DNA of 64,000 nt from Fasciolopsis buskii (taxonomy: Eukaryota > Platyhelminthes > Trematoda > Plagiorchiida > Fasciolidae). Location of the stretch: contig LUCM01006516.1 in the NCBI GenBank assembly GCA_008360955.1, forward strand, positions 123,506-187,505, written 5' to 3'. The notes under the pieces were generated by a model that worked only from the letters and a program-made list of their open reading frames with translations, was not told where the DNA came from and did not search any database. The position numbers were made by a program, and so were the translations under genes. This document shows, piece after piece, positions 1-12,600 of this stretch; the first letter of the stretch is position 1; every line of letters starts with the position of its first letter.

Positions 1-1504
1 TCAAGGCACTGACGGATCTTCGATTTTGTGGCAGGTAAAAAGTGTCGACTTAGACAACGGTCACTATAAGTACTATGCTTTACTACACTACATTATACTA
101 TGCTATTAGGATAGACTGCCTACACCCTGACGATGTCACTACCGCTGATAATGAAACGCTTGCGATCTAAAAGTCAAGCTCAGCGACCGCAAGGAATCAA
201 AAACCGCTCAACAACAGCAATGTTTAAAACCATCGTAAACTGCGGAAATCTTAAAAAGATTTCACCTGGTGAAAGTCAGAATGAAGCATGAAAATTATTC
301 TGGACAGTGGATGAACCGAACACGGTCTGCTTGAACATTCGTCGTCGTACCAAAATTCACTGTGATCAAAAAGCCAGATGCTAATTTGATTGAAAATGGT
401 CGAGTCGAGGACAAGAGCTCATTTTCGCAACCTACTATTAAGGCCAGGAAAGCTTATAAAATTGACCAAAATTTCAAGCCGACATTCCTTTAGTTCTGAA
501 ATTCTATTTAATAAAAGAAAAAATGTTAGAGCTAGATTTCTTTATTTTAACACAATCCATGTGAACGCATAAGAACCTGTTTCTTCCAGTTCATTATGAG
601 TGTTCTGATTCAAACAAACTCTACTTATTGGGAAAAGTATTGGTAATGTTGGCATTTGTTTTATGGGATTGCAACGTGTGACATCTGATTAAGCCCTGCT
701 AGTCGACATGAATTAGTTCCAATGGGTTCTTTTTTGGAGCTGCATGCAGATTGCTTGCTAGCCTTGAAATTTCGACAAATGAATCAAATAATACTCATAT
801 GCTCTTTTACGTACGATGACATCAGTTTTCGGTTTTAGAAGCGAACAAAATCACTGTTACTTTTCGGAACCACTTGGAGAACCAAAATAAAATGCGTAAT
901 TCGTTCGTGATGACGATAAAATACTAGTGACCCATGTCTCTTCTGATCGACTAACTCGGATATCGAGGTTCCTTTGGGATAAATCAATAAATATTCATAA
1001 GCATACCGAATAACAAGTGTTGGAAGCAATAGGACTTTGAAAATTTCAAGGTTCATCCACTGTGACTTGGGAGCTCTAGACTATACTTGGAAAACTTTAC
1101 AACGTAACGGCCGAACACAATGTCACGATGCCAGATTGCGAATGTAATGTGTAAATTGAGGTATAAATGGCACTTCTACAGACATGCTCGCAGTCTGTGA
1201 CTTTTCTGGGTTGGATCGAACTGCCATATTTACGGACGAATTATTCGGATTATTTACGATTTCCGTTAATTCGCAAGAATTCACATCCCCACCCCCACGA
1301 GAAAAAAGCAGCCTCGAAAAATAAAAGAAAAAAATTAAGAGAAAGTATAGAAAACTTCAGACGGGGTTATCCTATGCAGATGGGAAATTCTTCAACTTCA
1401 TCTGCGAAATATGATTTGCCATATCGGTCCAGTTCCCGAAATCAAACGATTTTGGTGAATGTATCTTTTATTCGATGAATAGTTAAGTTCGTGTGTATAG
1501 ATCA
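1..1504. other. Noncoding stretch, no gene seen
   Basis: I see no gene here. Frames are short, and none combines a splice acceptor, an open frame and a donor. Around 60-115 there is a loose TACTATGCT/ACTAC-type repetition too irregular to call a tandem repeat. Confidence 0.5.
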
Positions 1505-1655
1505 GATCGGTGGCCAAGCGGATAAGGTCATAAAGTTCGGACGTGAATGTCTCGGGTTCAGATCCTCCCACCGCCTGTCGACTTTCTCCCATTCCTGAAA
1601 GATGACGTACTTTTTTATTTCATTTATAAAAAGCATGTAAAAAGTAAAAAAAGTT
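1505..1655 (+). mobile_element. tRNA-derived SINE, family 1, copy A
   Basis: A tRNA-like head has an intact polymerase III A box (TGGCCAAGCGG, 1511-1521) and a B box (GGTTCAGATCC, 1555-1565), 34 bp apart as in a tRNA gene. It is followed by a body ending in CCTGAAAGATGACGTA, then TTTATTTCATTTATAAAAAG and A-rich sequence. The copy at 49.4 kb has the same A box core and the same order of blocks; the one at 50.9 kb shares the B box and tail. A-box, B-box and A-rich tail are the known anatomy of SINEs. The head resembles class II tRNAs (Leu/Ser), but the acceptor stem is degraded, so it is not a working tRNA gene. Confidence 0.7.
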
Positions 1656-4600
1656 ACACTCTATCTCCCTATAATGAATGTTGGTCGTGCACATTTAAAT
1701 TCTTCCTGTATGATTAAATTTCTAGTTCGTAGAAAAGGATTCTGCTCTTACCATTCCTTCGCCATTAAGCAACGACCCTGGTGATCAAGACAATTTTATT
1801 ACGTGTAAAATACATTTTGATAGGCGAGTCATTATCATTCGCTTTACAGGACTTTGGACTTGATTTTCGCATTGACTACGTGTCTGTTTAACTAAAATTT
1901 AGTAAATATTCTAACCACAGAACAGAAGTCAATAGTTAGAGGTTAGAGGCAGCTCCCACGTAGTTGTCGATACAAGTCGTCTGTCCTAGTCGAATGTCGT
2001 ACGCCATACCACCTTGTTTCTTGTCGTCTGCAGGTACTGCATATGCTGGATCGATGGTGGCCAGTTTTTCTCGGAGATTTGTCCAACCCAGCGCGATCGA
2101 AGAAGTGCCACCAAATTCCGATGACCACTTTGGAGACCTAAATGCTTCAGCTACGAATACCAGTAATGCGACAAACCTGGTTATCTGATATTTTTACCTA
2201 TTGTTAGTCAGCATACACAAATTCGTAGTGGGACTTGTGGAATGTCTGCAACCTGTTTTTCCAATGATGAATAATTTACCTTGAATCGTGTCAAGAATCG
2301 TCTTGAAATCAATTCCGAATGATTCATTTGACAGAGTGATGAAGACAATGCACTTAAATCCGGAAGAATTTCTGGTGTTTTGCCAGTCAGTGAGACTTTA
2401 ATGATCAACAAATTATACAAACATTTTGGAATATCGATCTTGAAGTCACTCTGTGAAGGTCATTTATTAACCTGAGGTAGTCACGTCCGTTTTGAGTGGG
2501 AACAACTGCAGTACGTGAAACTTGGATGAAATGATAACTGTCCATGTTGAGCTGAACTAATTAATCAGCCTTAAAGCTGAACCTTACTGGAGACAACAAG
2601 TAAGCTGTCGTACTTTTGAGCTCATGTAGACGAAACTTTTCATCCCAGGCTCGGAAACATACTATTGTTCTAGTGGAACGGACTTCATCAAGTTGGCTAG
2701 TTAGAACCGTATGCTGTGCAAAAGTCTATCAAACACTCGACAGTGAGTAACTTCTATTTCTCTCAATTTTCCGGTATGTTTCTGAACGATAATTTAATTG
2801 ATCAATAACTCCACAGCCACGGCATATGACGCTTTTGTTTGGCTGAATGCTTGCATTTTTTGATACGGCAAAGACATTTGCCCAGAGCTGGAAAAACTTT
2901 CTCAGCCAAGATTGATGGAATGATACTTTGATACTGCCCCCAAACCAATTCGTTAACCATTTTGATAAGAGTGAAACTGGACGAATATTTTATTCATGAT
3001 GGCCTAAAGGCATGTTTTATAGCTTTCTTTCTCGATCACTTCCTCGTTCATGACTTCTCAGATTTCAAAAACTCGATCACATTAGCAAGCCCTTTTAATA
3101 TCACTGGATCCTAGTTGACACTATGCGAGAATCCGCAATCGGTTTGTTATCCATTGTTCTAGCTAATGGAGCTAACTAAAGTATTCTTCCCATTTAATCA
3201 TTTTGGCATCGATATCTGCAATAATTATGTCAAAACCTGACGCATTATTAGATCATGTAGATTGGAAGTTTCCTGAAAAGCTGGACGGAACCGCATTATT
3301 TTTTGGCTTTGATTTTCTTCTCGTTTGCAAATTTCTATGCGGTGAGGATAGTATGACATCGGTATTCCGGATTTTTGAACAATGGGACATCCATTGCAGC
3401 CGTGTGAACGTGGATATCAGTTGTAAATATCCGGTCACTAGGACGGTGTTTCATCGTGCCTGATTCATTCACTAAACTGCGGCATTGTATTTCGGCTTCG
3501 CCTATGAAGGACCCATGCATCTCTTCTAATTAAGTTTACTTCTTCTTTCGACACTAGCCGTGTTTCACATATGTGTTTCACATATGGATGGATGAACGAA
3601 ATCTTCCTCCGGGAGTTGTCTTTATATGGAATCTCGTCCGACTCTGAATCATCTTGTACGCGACAGCTGATCTGATTCACCCTTCTGCCGACCTCAAGAC
3701 CGCTTTGACATCTTCGATATTCTGTTGATAAGATCCACTGTGGCTAAATCAGTGCGTAATTAGTTTGGTGATCTATTGAATTTTATTTGAAATGATATGT
3801 GGAAATATAGTCCCTAGGTACTGAAAACGGGTACTGATTGCCTGCGATCAGTTAGTATATTAGTTTGTTGCCATTCACTTTGGTTAAGCTTAAACATCTC
3901 GACAATGAGGCGTGTTAAGGAAACTGGCAGAACATTTGGGGGGTTTCAACCACCCGCTTTGATAAGCACACTCATTTAGGGGATGCGCCATAACACAACC
4001 GGAAGACTGCTGCAGAAGTGAGAGTTAGAAGAAATAATCCAACCACCATCAGGTTAGTGGTTTCGCCTTTGAAGAACTACATGATGATTCCTAGTTACAC
4101 TGAATACCCAGAAGGCTGAGTGGGACGGGTTAAGCGACTGAACGATGCCGGTATTTCTTGCCGATAGGCAGTTTCTTAACTAACCGGACAGTATATGCAG
4201 TGAACCTCATAGCAAAATATTATTAGTACTACTGACATCGATAATCTGTCAACTCTCCCGTAAATCATAACATAATTGCTCCGCAATATAAGAGGTTTGT
4301 GGTAATTGAGGAATTGAAATGATTGATCGCAGCAATTGGTTATGATTGAATTTCTTAGCAGAACACGTGTCGTCTGTGCAAACTGGATGTAGCCGGTTGG
4401 ATTTTTTGTGCAATCAGCGTTGTCTTTCGGGATGAGGTGGTCACTTGGTAGGGAGTGTGAGGATAAATTTTACGATAATTCAAAGTGAATGGGCTGGGAA
4501 ACGTGTCGAGCAGTGTGTTCTTTCAACATTTTTCAACCTGATCGAGAGGCATTTTCTCATATATGGTACTTTTAAATGTATTTACTTCATCATCGAAGTC

Positions 4601-7600
4601 AGTGACGTCGAACGGGGGCTGCATTTTTTTCCCAAATCATGACATTTCTCAGTTTGGGTAAAATTGGACGACAAATCGAATTCGGTTAAGGGGATTGCAA
4701 CAGGGAATAGGTTGGAAATCAAGCCACCACGGGGAAGCAGATTTTATTATCTACCATTTGATCGCAATTCGACACTCGCATGCACACATCCATATGCGCA
4801 GACATCCATTTCACTGTCCAGGCGACAGGTCTAAACCCCAAGAGATAAAGCTTCCCGTCATGCGCATACGGGTTCATCATTCATCATCAGCTCACTGTGG
4901 ACATTTTGTCAATTTGCTAGGAGCAAACGGTCCCTCGAACCTGGTTCGCAGACCACAATCGTCAATGGCAAATAATACAAGAAACTGCTGCAATATTCAC
5001 AACTAGCTGTTAAGTACCGAACACGAGGTATTCGTGTGCAGTATGAACGCTTGAAACAATAGCGTTTCGGAATAAAAAGGTTAGATGCAGATTTATATAT
5101 GTCAAAACTTTTACTTTATAAATTTTATCATTGTTTTATTCCGTTTGCTAGTGAAGCAGAAGTGTACATTATTTTCAGGAAATTGATTACGGTAAACCGA
5201 GGGCTGCAAACTGGGGAAGTTGCACGGTGGTTGGGAGGTTGGTAATTGTGATTTTCATTTCGACCAGTTTAGTGCTGGATTACTCCGGATTAGCGAAGTT
5301 CGTATAAGTTGCAATGCAAAATGATTTCGTTAGATGTGAAATTGAACCTGTGGCTTTTACTGTGGAGTGCTAAAAGGGGTCACGAAAGCCCAGTACCAAG
5401 TGGTGAGTCCGTAAAACATGCGAACTGACGATTTTTCAAATTCATCAGGGTTCTGCTTTCGCTAAAAAAACAAATTCAGTCATTTTCGCCAAAACATTCC
5501 GAAACCAGTGGTTGAAGAACTCGACAGATGAGAACCTCAGAAACAACACAATGTGACAAAACAAGCTCGTTTCCAATTAGTCGTAATCAGGCCAACGTGC
5601 TTTGTGTAATTATTTGGGAAAGATGACAATTTATACGTCTGAAAACTAGGCAGCTTTCGGTCCTATGTGAACATCACATGTTTTCGTGTTTCGTCAGTAC
5701 TCAATCAGACAGACAAATGTGAAAAATGCTTTTGAAAGGCACATTTACTGTTCGCCTGAACCATATGCTTAGTCAGCAATATTCCAATATTTGCTCATCC
5801 CCGTGTGCCTATGACTGGAAGGGAATTGGAAACATCTTAGTTACGTTAGCGATCTGATGTAACACCAGTCAAACAACCTTACATGAACGTAATTGAGACG
5901 AACACTGACTAGAAGACAGACATCTTACGAGGCAAATTTGCCTTTGAATGAACAGTCAGTATTTCATTGTTTGTCTTGATTCAGGTTTTTGTTTATTCCG
6001 GTTAATAAAATGTCGGGTGTATGAGTACTATTCGGTGTCGATAGTGCTCATTTGTCCCTACATATTTCTAAAACTAAGGTTGTAATAGTTTTGTTGTGTT
6101 ATTACGTCATCTGTGGTACATACTATCGTTAATAGTACTTTGGACTTTGGAATAATATTCTTACAATTCCAAGATAAGGATAAGGACGATTATACGAATC
6201 AATATTGTGTCCGTATTATAATAAATTACAATCATTATATTCATAAACAACTTCAATGATACGAATGTAAATCGAATTAATCAGCCGTGTTCACGACATA
6301 GAAGAAGCAGATTGATTAGTACCTACAAAAGTGCTTGTCAGCAAAGTAGAAACACAAGCCAAGTTTACGGAATCTCTTCTAGTCCTAACGAGGTGCGTAA
6401 GAGTCGATTGTCGTCAAGATCAATAAGATATGCAAATATTTCCTGAATTATTTTCCTTTGGTTTTGCTCAGAAGCGTCTGCAATTATTCACACAGACAAC
6501 GACCTCTTGGTGATGTCCGATCATAATATTTGATACTGATCGTGTGCAATAAGAGAATTTAGTGATAAAGGTTTCATTTTAGAAGGAAATATTTCCCTAA
6601 TCACGAAAATCAGCTGCAAAGTAAAACAACCAAATGAGAGGATAATTGTTTCAAGCGGTCGATTTCGTCCGTATTGCGAGATGGGACTAACCGCGGATCG
6701 TATCACAATCTTGCATAAAAGACAACTAAGTAACACAATTCATCGTTTTTGAACTGAACAGTTAGCTGGGAAATCAGAAACGCCTAATGTTCGATGATTG
6801 ACTTTCCCGATAGCAAAATTGCGTTAGAAAACATTTCGGAGAGATTTCTCATTCGAGGTTTTAGCCCGTCGGACAGAACGTTCATTTTTGGAGCCATAGA
6901 TCCATTATTTTATATAGAAGTTACTCTTCAGTACAAAAGGGTTACACTTGACAAAGGAATAAAAACGATTAACTGAAATAACTATCAATAGCTTGTGTGA
7001 ACTAGCTCAAACAGTAGCTTTAAATGACATGATTGCTACTTGCTTTGCTTTCCATACTAACCGCTGCGTGTGGCGCTTTGGGCTGGTCTCCATGATAACC
7101 GCGTGCATTTGACACCGTTTGACACGAATAAACCCGGAATGGATCGAACTGTAGATGAGTTGGCATTGGCATTGGCTACGGGTGTGGAAGCGTACACACA
7201 CCACCAGTTCTCTGTTCGGTGGCATTTTTTAGGATCAGTTTTCTCTCTGAAAATAGTATGTGATATGCTTTCATCAACGAATTCGGATTTAACTTTGCTG
7301 TTTAATTATACGGTTTCGGTACAAGAGGGACAGGTTGTCCTTACGTCGAATGACAAGGTATGTGGTCAAAAAATCAAGTAAAATCAAATCATTCCTTTGG
7401 GCTGGAGAAAATTTCGTCAACCCTGACTCGTTTTGCCCCTTTGAAAATGGCCAAAAAATCAGCAGGTTATTTTAAATGAAGATGCGACCGAAAAGGAAAC
7501 AGAGGGTGGACCACTCCATTAGGTGAAACAGTCCAAGCCAGCTTTATGAAGAAGTAACAGTGGATATATATTAGAAATGTTCCGTATGACTGAAGATCAG

Positions 7601-8418
7601 GCAGACAGCACGGTTTTCCCAGTCGAGAGTCTTATTTCAAGCCGTCGCCCATGACACTCGGAACGACAGTTGGAGGCGATCCAAAAGAACGGACGCACGG
7701 CCAAATCCGACGTGGAATGCTCAGCTGGTCAGAACATGGATCGTGCGGGGACGTAGTTTGGAAAGAAACAATACACATGAGTGAACAAGATCTGGGAGAG
7801 GAAATTGTTGTTGTTCAACACACGTTTGAGTCATCCGCTTGCTTTCTTGTTACTCTGTATACGCAAACCACAGAGGTGATTCTGAGGCAGAGTAACAGTC
7901 TGCATTGTCGCGACCAGGACCTAGATAGTTAAGCTGTAAGGTTATGTATGTATTTATGTATGATTGGTGCAAGTTCATGATAAAATATTGGATGCTCTGG
8001 GCCTTGTTGCGGGATTTAGAGTGTGGGGAGACAACGAGTGACGTCAACTCGTTCAACCACCGATCGATGCCCGTTTGACCTTGAGCCGTTCCGGTTCCGA
8101 AACTATCATCTGTTTGCAGAAATGCACACATCTTGTCTGCACTCTTGTAAATCAAGGCTTCTTTAATTTGTTGCGTTCATCGCAGTTCTACCTACCCTGT
8201 ATTGGCCCGGGTTATCACGGATGGACACACCCATGCACACCAGATTGGTGTTGTGGCTTGATCGCTACGCAATCTCATGCTCAAACACTGAATCAAACAC
8301 ACCCACAATATCACGCACTCGAGTCCGCACAAGGATGACCACAGTCTACCCCATGACCCTTGACCCATGCACAGTCGCACAAACCCGTATGTACAGATAT
8401 AGGCAAACTGATATGCAG
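1656..8418. other. Noncoding stretch, no convincing gene
   Basis: This long AT-rich block shows no recognisable protein. A small imperfect foldback lies at 4267-4286 and 4325-4345 (arms like CATAACATAATTGCT). A direct repeat of TTTCACATATG lies near 3567-3590. An imperfect TATG/TATT microsatellite lies at 7943-7962. Open frames near 4.7-5.0, 7.07-7.38 and 7.65-7.93 kb are within chance length. Confidence 0.4.
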
Positions 8419-8629
8419 ACGCGTTAACACTGCATCGAGTATGTCAGCCAATCAACTCTTTGAAACCCCGTGTACATTCGCTCCCCCGTCGCAGTCGCCC
8501 ACAGTCCGTTCGTCGGAATCCCGTAAGTTGACTGAACTCAACCCGGAGACTAGGCGACCAACAAAGTCTGTTGACAGTCGGAAATCGCAGTCAACTACAC
8601 CAAACCGAAGCCATCTAGAAGGTCTCTAA
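8419..8629 (+). CDS. Candidate terminal coding exon, Ser/Thr/Pro-rich tail
   Basis: I do not recognise this protein. An acceptor-like GATATGCAG ends at 8418. From there a frame is open to TAA at about 8627-8629. It encodes about 70 residues rich in Ser, Thr, Pro, Arg and Lys, for example PPSQSPTVRSSESRK, which resembles a disordered cytoplasmic tail. The stretch uses many CpG-containing codons (TCG, CCG, CGT), unlike the AT-rich surroundings. There is no upstream exon I can join to it, the pyrimidine tract before the acceptor is weak, and the length is within chance. It could equally be a GC-richer repeat fragment. Confidence 0.22.
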
Positions 8630-8881
8630 AACGGCTAAATTTAAGTCACTAGGAAAAGGATTGTCAAAGGTCGTTTTCTACTCCCAGTAAGGAGGCAATA
8701 AATTTGGACGAAAATTGCCAACTCTCATCCACATTATATTTATAGATTTCAACTTACCATTTTCCCAACTGGCTATGAGACCAAAAGTCAGAGGTGTTCC
8801 TGCATTTTTTTTATTAATAACACTCGAAACTAACTTTTTCCGCGAGGAAATGCGTGGTCAAAAGCGATGGAATGAAAACAG

Positions 8882-8900
8882 GTGCGCGCGCACACACACC
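8882..8900. repeat. CG/CA dinucleotide microsatellite
   Basis: A short alternating purine-pyrimidine run, GTGCGCGCGCACACACACC. A similar CG-to-CA junction occurs at 22722-22757. Confidence 0.9.
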
Positions 8901-9613
8901 GTGCGATCAAGAAATTTGGCGTGAAAAATAGTCGTTTTGCATGCATTTCCATACCTCATTACCGGGTTATTTGTCTAACCCTCGAGGCTCAGATGATCTT
9001 TATGCTTTTAAAAGCCTGGAAAGTGGGAAATTTCACACTTCCAACAAAAGCGAAAACTGCAGTTATTGCTGAATAAACATACTTGGGTTATTTCGATCAA
9101 CCAACTACCGCCGAATGTACGCTCGGTGTCGTGGGCCGCATTCATCTGTTTGATAGTTATTTAACATGTAAAGCACTCCGGATACCGGGAACCGTGTTTT
9201 ATTTTTTGCGTTTTGAATGGTGTTCGGAGAAAAATTCGTGTGTAGATTGTAAATAGGCGATAAAATGATTGATTTCATCAACTGCTATAGTAGTTGTGAC
9301 TTCTGGCAGCGCGAGAGCTGAAATAACACTCAGAATGGTGCGGATTACCACAAATGCGGGGTTAAATTGAGTCCGTGCTTTTCCAGGTCTTGAAAGAGTT
9401 ATGCTAGTGAGGTAGTGATAACTGTCCTCGACGTTTAGATCGCAAACGTCTCATAACCAACCTAGATGACAGTGTAAGTACATGTGTGTATTTTGCGGTT
9501 CTTCTGTATTTGTAAGTTCTTCAGTAGTATCGATCGTTTGATTTTTTGACCTGAATGTTGCTGACTTGATCATTGGTCCTAGAAGATCGATCTTTGACCC
9601 ATTCAACTCTTAC

Positions 9614-9962
9614 CTTGGTATGTACGTAAATATTTGATGACACACTTCGGTAGATGTGTCCTGACAAAATTTTGATTAACGAATGTGGGTTGGTATGACC
9701 ACGATTCCACCTTCCGCATGTTGGTCTGTCCACGTGATCGCATTCGATGCACCTTCGAAATGAGTGAGTAGAAAAGTCTAAGGCTTCCGAAGACCTCTTT
9801 GCATGCCCTGTGGTAGCATGATACTCAACGTAAATGCCATCCAGATTGACCGTGAGACTTCCTTGATCCCTGTGAGCAATTGCGTAAGTCTGACAGATTG
9901 AACCATGTCTTCTTGTAGCCAGTTTATGTACATGCATTCGAGCAAACACATCACTCCCAGGG
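9614..9962 (-). CDS. Candidate internal exon, minus strand, unknown protein
   Basis: On the minus strand a frame stays open for the whole 349 nt and ends exactly at a strong donor (CCAAG followed by GTAAGAG; splice point between 9614 and 9613). A possible acceptor (CATTGATCAG) precedes 9962, but its pyrimidine tract is weak. The peptide contains a Cys/His-bearing stretch, RRCIECDHVDRPTCGRW, that could bind metal, but the spacing matches no zinc finger I know. The open frame of about 149 codons is near the upper limit expected by chance. The donor in the right place is what makes it worth listing. No joining exon was identified. Confidence 0.25.
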
Positions 9963-11759
9963 CTGATCAATGCTGTATTGGTCGCGGACCGTGCAACTGC
10001 ATTTGTGTATAACGATTCTTTTTTTCATGATTGCTGGTTTTTCTGTTCGTTTAACTGTGAGTCTTTGCAAAGTTTCGAATATCTTATTTACAACTTCTAA
10101 TAATTAGGGCCAAAATAGTACATCAGAGGTTTTGGTTATTCTTCTATTGTACTGTAGAGTAATCAGTCCGTTTGATTGCGTTTTTGTGGTTTGTTTCGCA
10201 ACAGATTCTTTTTATGAAGTCTCTTGGATACTTGTGTCCGCTGAAACATGTCGGAAAAGTGGTTGTCTTCCTTCATTCAAAATTCGCGCACTCGGATCGA
10301 GAATACCAGAGCCCCACACCCACTGTAGCATACCGAATGGGATAGCACAATGGTCGCAAAGCTCGCAGACACGCCAAAACGTAGTTCCAGAGGAAAACAT
10401 GTGGTTCATTGAAGGCTTGTTAACAATCAGAAGCCGCTAGCAGATGATATCGTGTAGTTGTGTCACTCACTGATCTACGAAGTTACTTTGTGCGCACGGT
10501 TCCGAAGCCCGAAGATGAAGTCATATGGAGTTAGAAGGTTCCCCAAAGGAAGTTGGGAAAAGTTACATCCCAAACTTCAAAGTAGTCGCTGCGTATGAAC
10601 ATTATGAGCTCTGGATTGGAAATCACAAAGATTTCTTAGAACATTCAGAAAAATCGGTTGCCGCCTGTGTTTGGGAAAAGCTACCACATCTATTCGCATG
10701 ATTATTTTGAGGATTGCGGCATGAAATAATCCAACAATGTAACACGCGAACATCAAACAGTTTACAAAACCGCGCCTTGTGTTTTCGCCGTTGGCAAATA
10801 CGGTAAAGCCGGCTTTTCATGACAAGATGCTTATCAATTGGTCGATAAAAAACGGTTAAAACACTTAGATGTGTGCTTTTATTGGAATATTTAAAACACA
10901 CTTTAAAATTTTTTGCAATCGTCATCTTTGAGTTGATGTTTTGCAGCTTATTTTCAAGTAGATCAAAACTGAAAGACTAGGCCGGTTATGAGAGACAGTA
11001 TTCCTTTAAAGATTTTGGCTTTATGAGGAACGTGCGCTGTTGTTTCGTAGCCTTGAAATTTATATTTCTGACAAGTAAACTGTCTTCTTTCGTGGATTCT
11101 TTCGTTCATTATTCACTATCCGCTTAAGATATGCAACCGACGTCGTGCTCATACCCTCGGAACCATCTTCCCGAAATTTCCCACTTCGACCGTTGATATT
11201 TCGGCAACAGAATTCGTGAAACTTTAAGCTTTTTCCATTCCATTAGCCGGTCAGATGCGCTGATAATGTTCGAAAGGCGACGATATTCTTATTGTTAAGG
11301 CTTTAGATTACCCTTTATCCGTAAGCACAGAGACGAATGTGTCGTGAAGTGAATGGCAGCCATCCCACCTACGCAGCACACAGTCCAAATGCCATTGTGA
11401 GATCACGACTGACGCCCGACAGTCCGACAAAGTAGATCCGCTCACCTAGTACCATCTTTGTATGTCAGACTGAGACTAGTTCTCCCAAATCATGTGACAA
11501 ACAGCCTAATAACACGGTGTAGGCATAGACAACCCAAGTCACCATAATTCGGCACTTGAAATCGGGGACAAACATTTTCCGGATGCGTGCCCAACACCAT
11601 GAAAAGCAATCCATAATTTCGCACATTTTACATCAAGTGATTCTGAAACGTATGACGGTCCGCTCTGCTTATGCCGTCATTTAAGATGATGTGCGATTCA
11701 GCTTGACTATTTAATCGGAAATGTTGTGGCCACAACTAACCATATCAAGCAAATGAATA
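9963..11759. other. Noncoding stretch, no gene seen
   Basis: No exon signals agree here. The part from 11.33 to 11.47 kb is GC-richer than its surroundings, with many CGAC and CCGAC words, and may be a decayed repeat, but I cannot assign it. Confidence 0.4.
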
Positions 11760-12128
11760 CATACAGAATAATTCACCATGTGATATCATCGCTCAACTCA
11801 CCATAAAGAAACCATGGAAGCACTGTACAGCTGTTTCATCCAGCTTGTTAGGAATCATCAGCAGTGCATATCCACCGCGCCCGAATTGGGACGCTAACCC
11901 GGGACGAATGATTTTGAGTCGAACGCCATTACGCTACCGGGCGGTCAGTGAACGGTTTGTCGAACTTCACCACTTGATATTGCACCTATCTGTCACTGTT
12001 TTGCGCGGCTCTTTGAAGATATGCACTGCTGAGGATTCCTAACAAGCTGGATGAAACAGCTGTACAGTGCTTCCATGGTTTCTTTATGGTGAGTTGAGCG
12101 ATGATATCAGGTGGTGAATTATTCTATG
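11760..12128. mobile_element. Palindromic SINE family 2 element (111-bp inverted arms)
   Basis: The left arm (11760-11871) and right arm (12018-12128) are inverted copies. By eye they differ at three substitutions and one small indel over about 111 bp. Both contain GCACTGTACAGCTGTTTCAT and TCATCGCTCAACTCACC or their complements. The left half continues inward to about 11947 as a minus-strand tRNA-like head, with A box TAGCGTAATGG and B box GGTTAGCGTCC read on the minus strand. It is therefore a full SINE, tail outward and head inward. The right half carries only the tail part. Single or paired relatives lie at 28.9, 57.7 and 58.1 kb. The low divergence suggests a recent origin. Confidence 0.75.
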
Positions 12129-12151
12129 AAAACATTCTACTAAAATATAGG

Positions 12152-12285
12152 GTAACTAGAATCTCATTAGAATGGCTGGGAGCGTGAATGGATGATAAGT
12201 CCATTTAAGAATCACATGGTGATTCGTCGAAGAATTTTTGTCGGTCAGGCAAGGTCAACCTTCAGAAAGAAGACACAAGGCTCGA
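12152..12285 (+). mobile_element. MITE-2 partial copy: one arm plus loop
   Basis: This copy matches one arm of the foldback element at 35.6 kb. Shared words are CTGGGAGCGTGAA, AAGTCCATTTAAGAATCA, GGTGATTCGT and GTCAGGCAAGGTC. The match runs on into the loop (CAACCTTCAGAAA and ACACAAGG correspond to the complement of the 35.7 kb loop). The second arm is missing. It starts only about 24 bp after the SINE palindrome, so the two repeats sit back to back. Confidence 0.7.
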
Positions 12286-12301
12286 GAGTATTGATTTTTC
12301 T

Positions 12302-12400
12302 TTCCGGTAGTATATTTTGCCCAAGGATAGTTTGCTTCCAGGTAAATTTTGTCCGTCCATTCGTATGAAAAATATGTTGCTGAGAATAAACATAGGATAA
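12302..12400 (+). repeat. Block shared with 35.92-35.98 kb
   Basis: The segment around 12333-12380 aligns with 35923-35980. Both read GCTTCC, a short variable step, AATTTTGT, then a C/T-rich word, then CGTATG followed by AAAAT. In both places it follows a MITE-2 arm, 73 bp downstream here and about 90 bp at 35.9 kb. It may belong to the same larger element. Confidence 0.5.
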
Positions 12401-12461
12401 TGTTTTCATGGCAACGCTAAGTGGAGGTAGAAGTGGATGCTCGCATTCGTAAGATTTAAGG

Positions 12462-12600
12462 TTGACTGACAATAGTCCAGCAATGGACATCGTATTGTTT
12501 CATTTTGGGTCGTCCGAATTCGAATCCCACAGAATGGGAGCCGCCTTTTTGTTGGGAATAATAGGTGACTCGTGCGATTTGTTGACGAATAAATTTTCAG
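12462..12600 (+). repeat. Possible degraded SINE family 1 copy
   Basis: A B-box-like GAATTCGAATCC lies near 12517-12530. It is followed about 70 bp later by CGATTTGTTGACGAATAAA, which resembles the family 1 tail. No convincing A box remains, so this is tentative. Confidence 0.3.

Noticed and set aside
1505..1575. Functional tRNA gene
   Set aside because: A and B boxes are good, but the acceptor stem does not pair and the sequence is one copy of a repeat with a SINE tail.
2033..2188. Possible terminal exon after TTTCTTGTCGTCTGCAG
   Set aside because: Good acceptor and a plausible polar tail ending NLVI, but only 52 codons, no partner exon, and an open frame on the opposite strand.
7233..7357. 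Possible exon between GGCATTTTTTAG and ACAAG/GTATGT
   Set aside because: Only about 42 codons, with no neighbouring exon in phase; one good donor is not enough.
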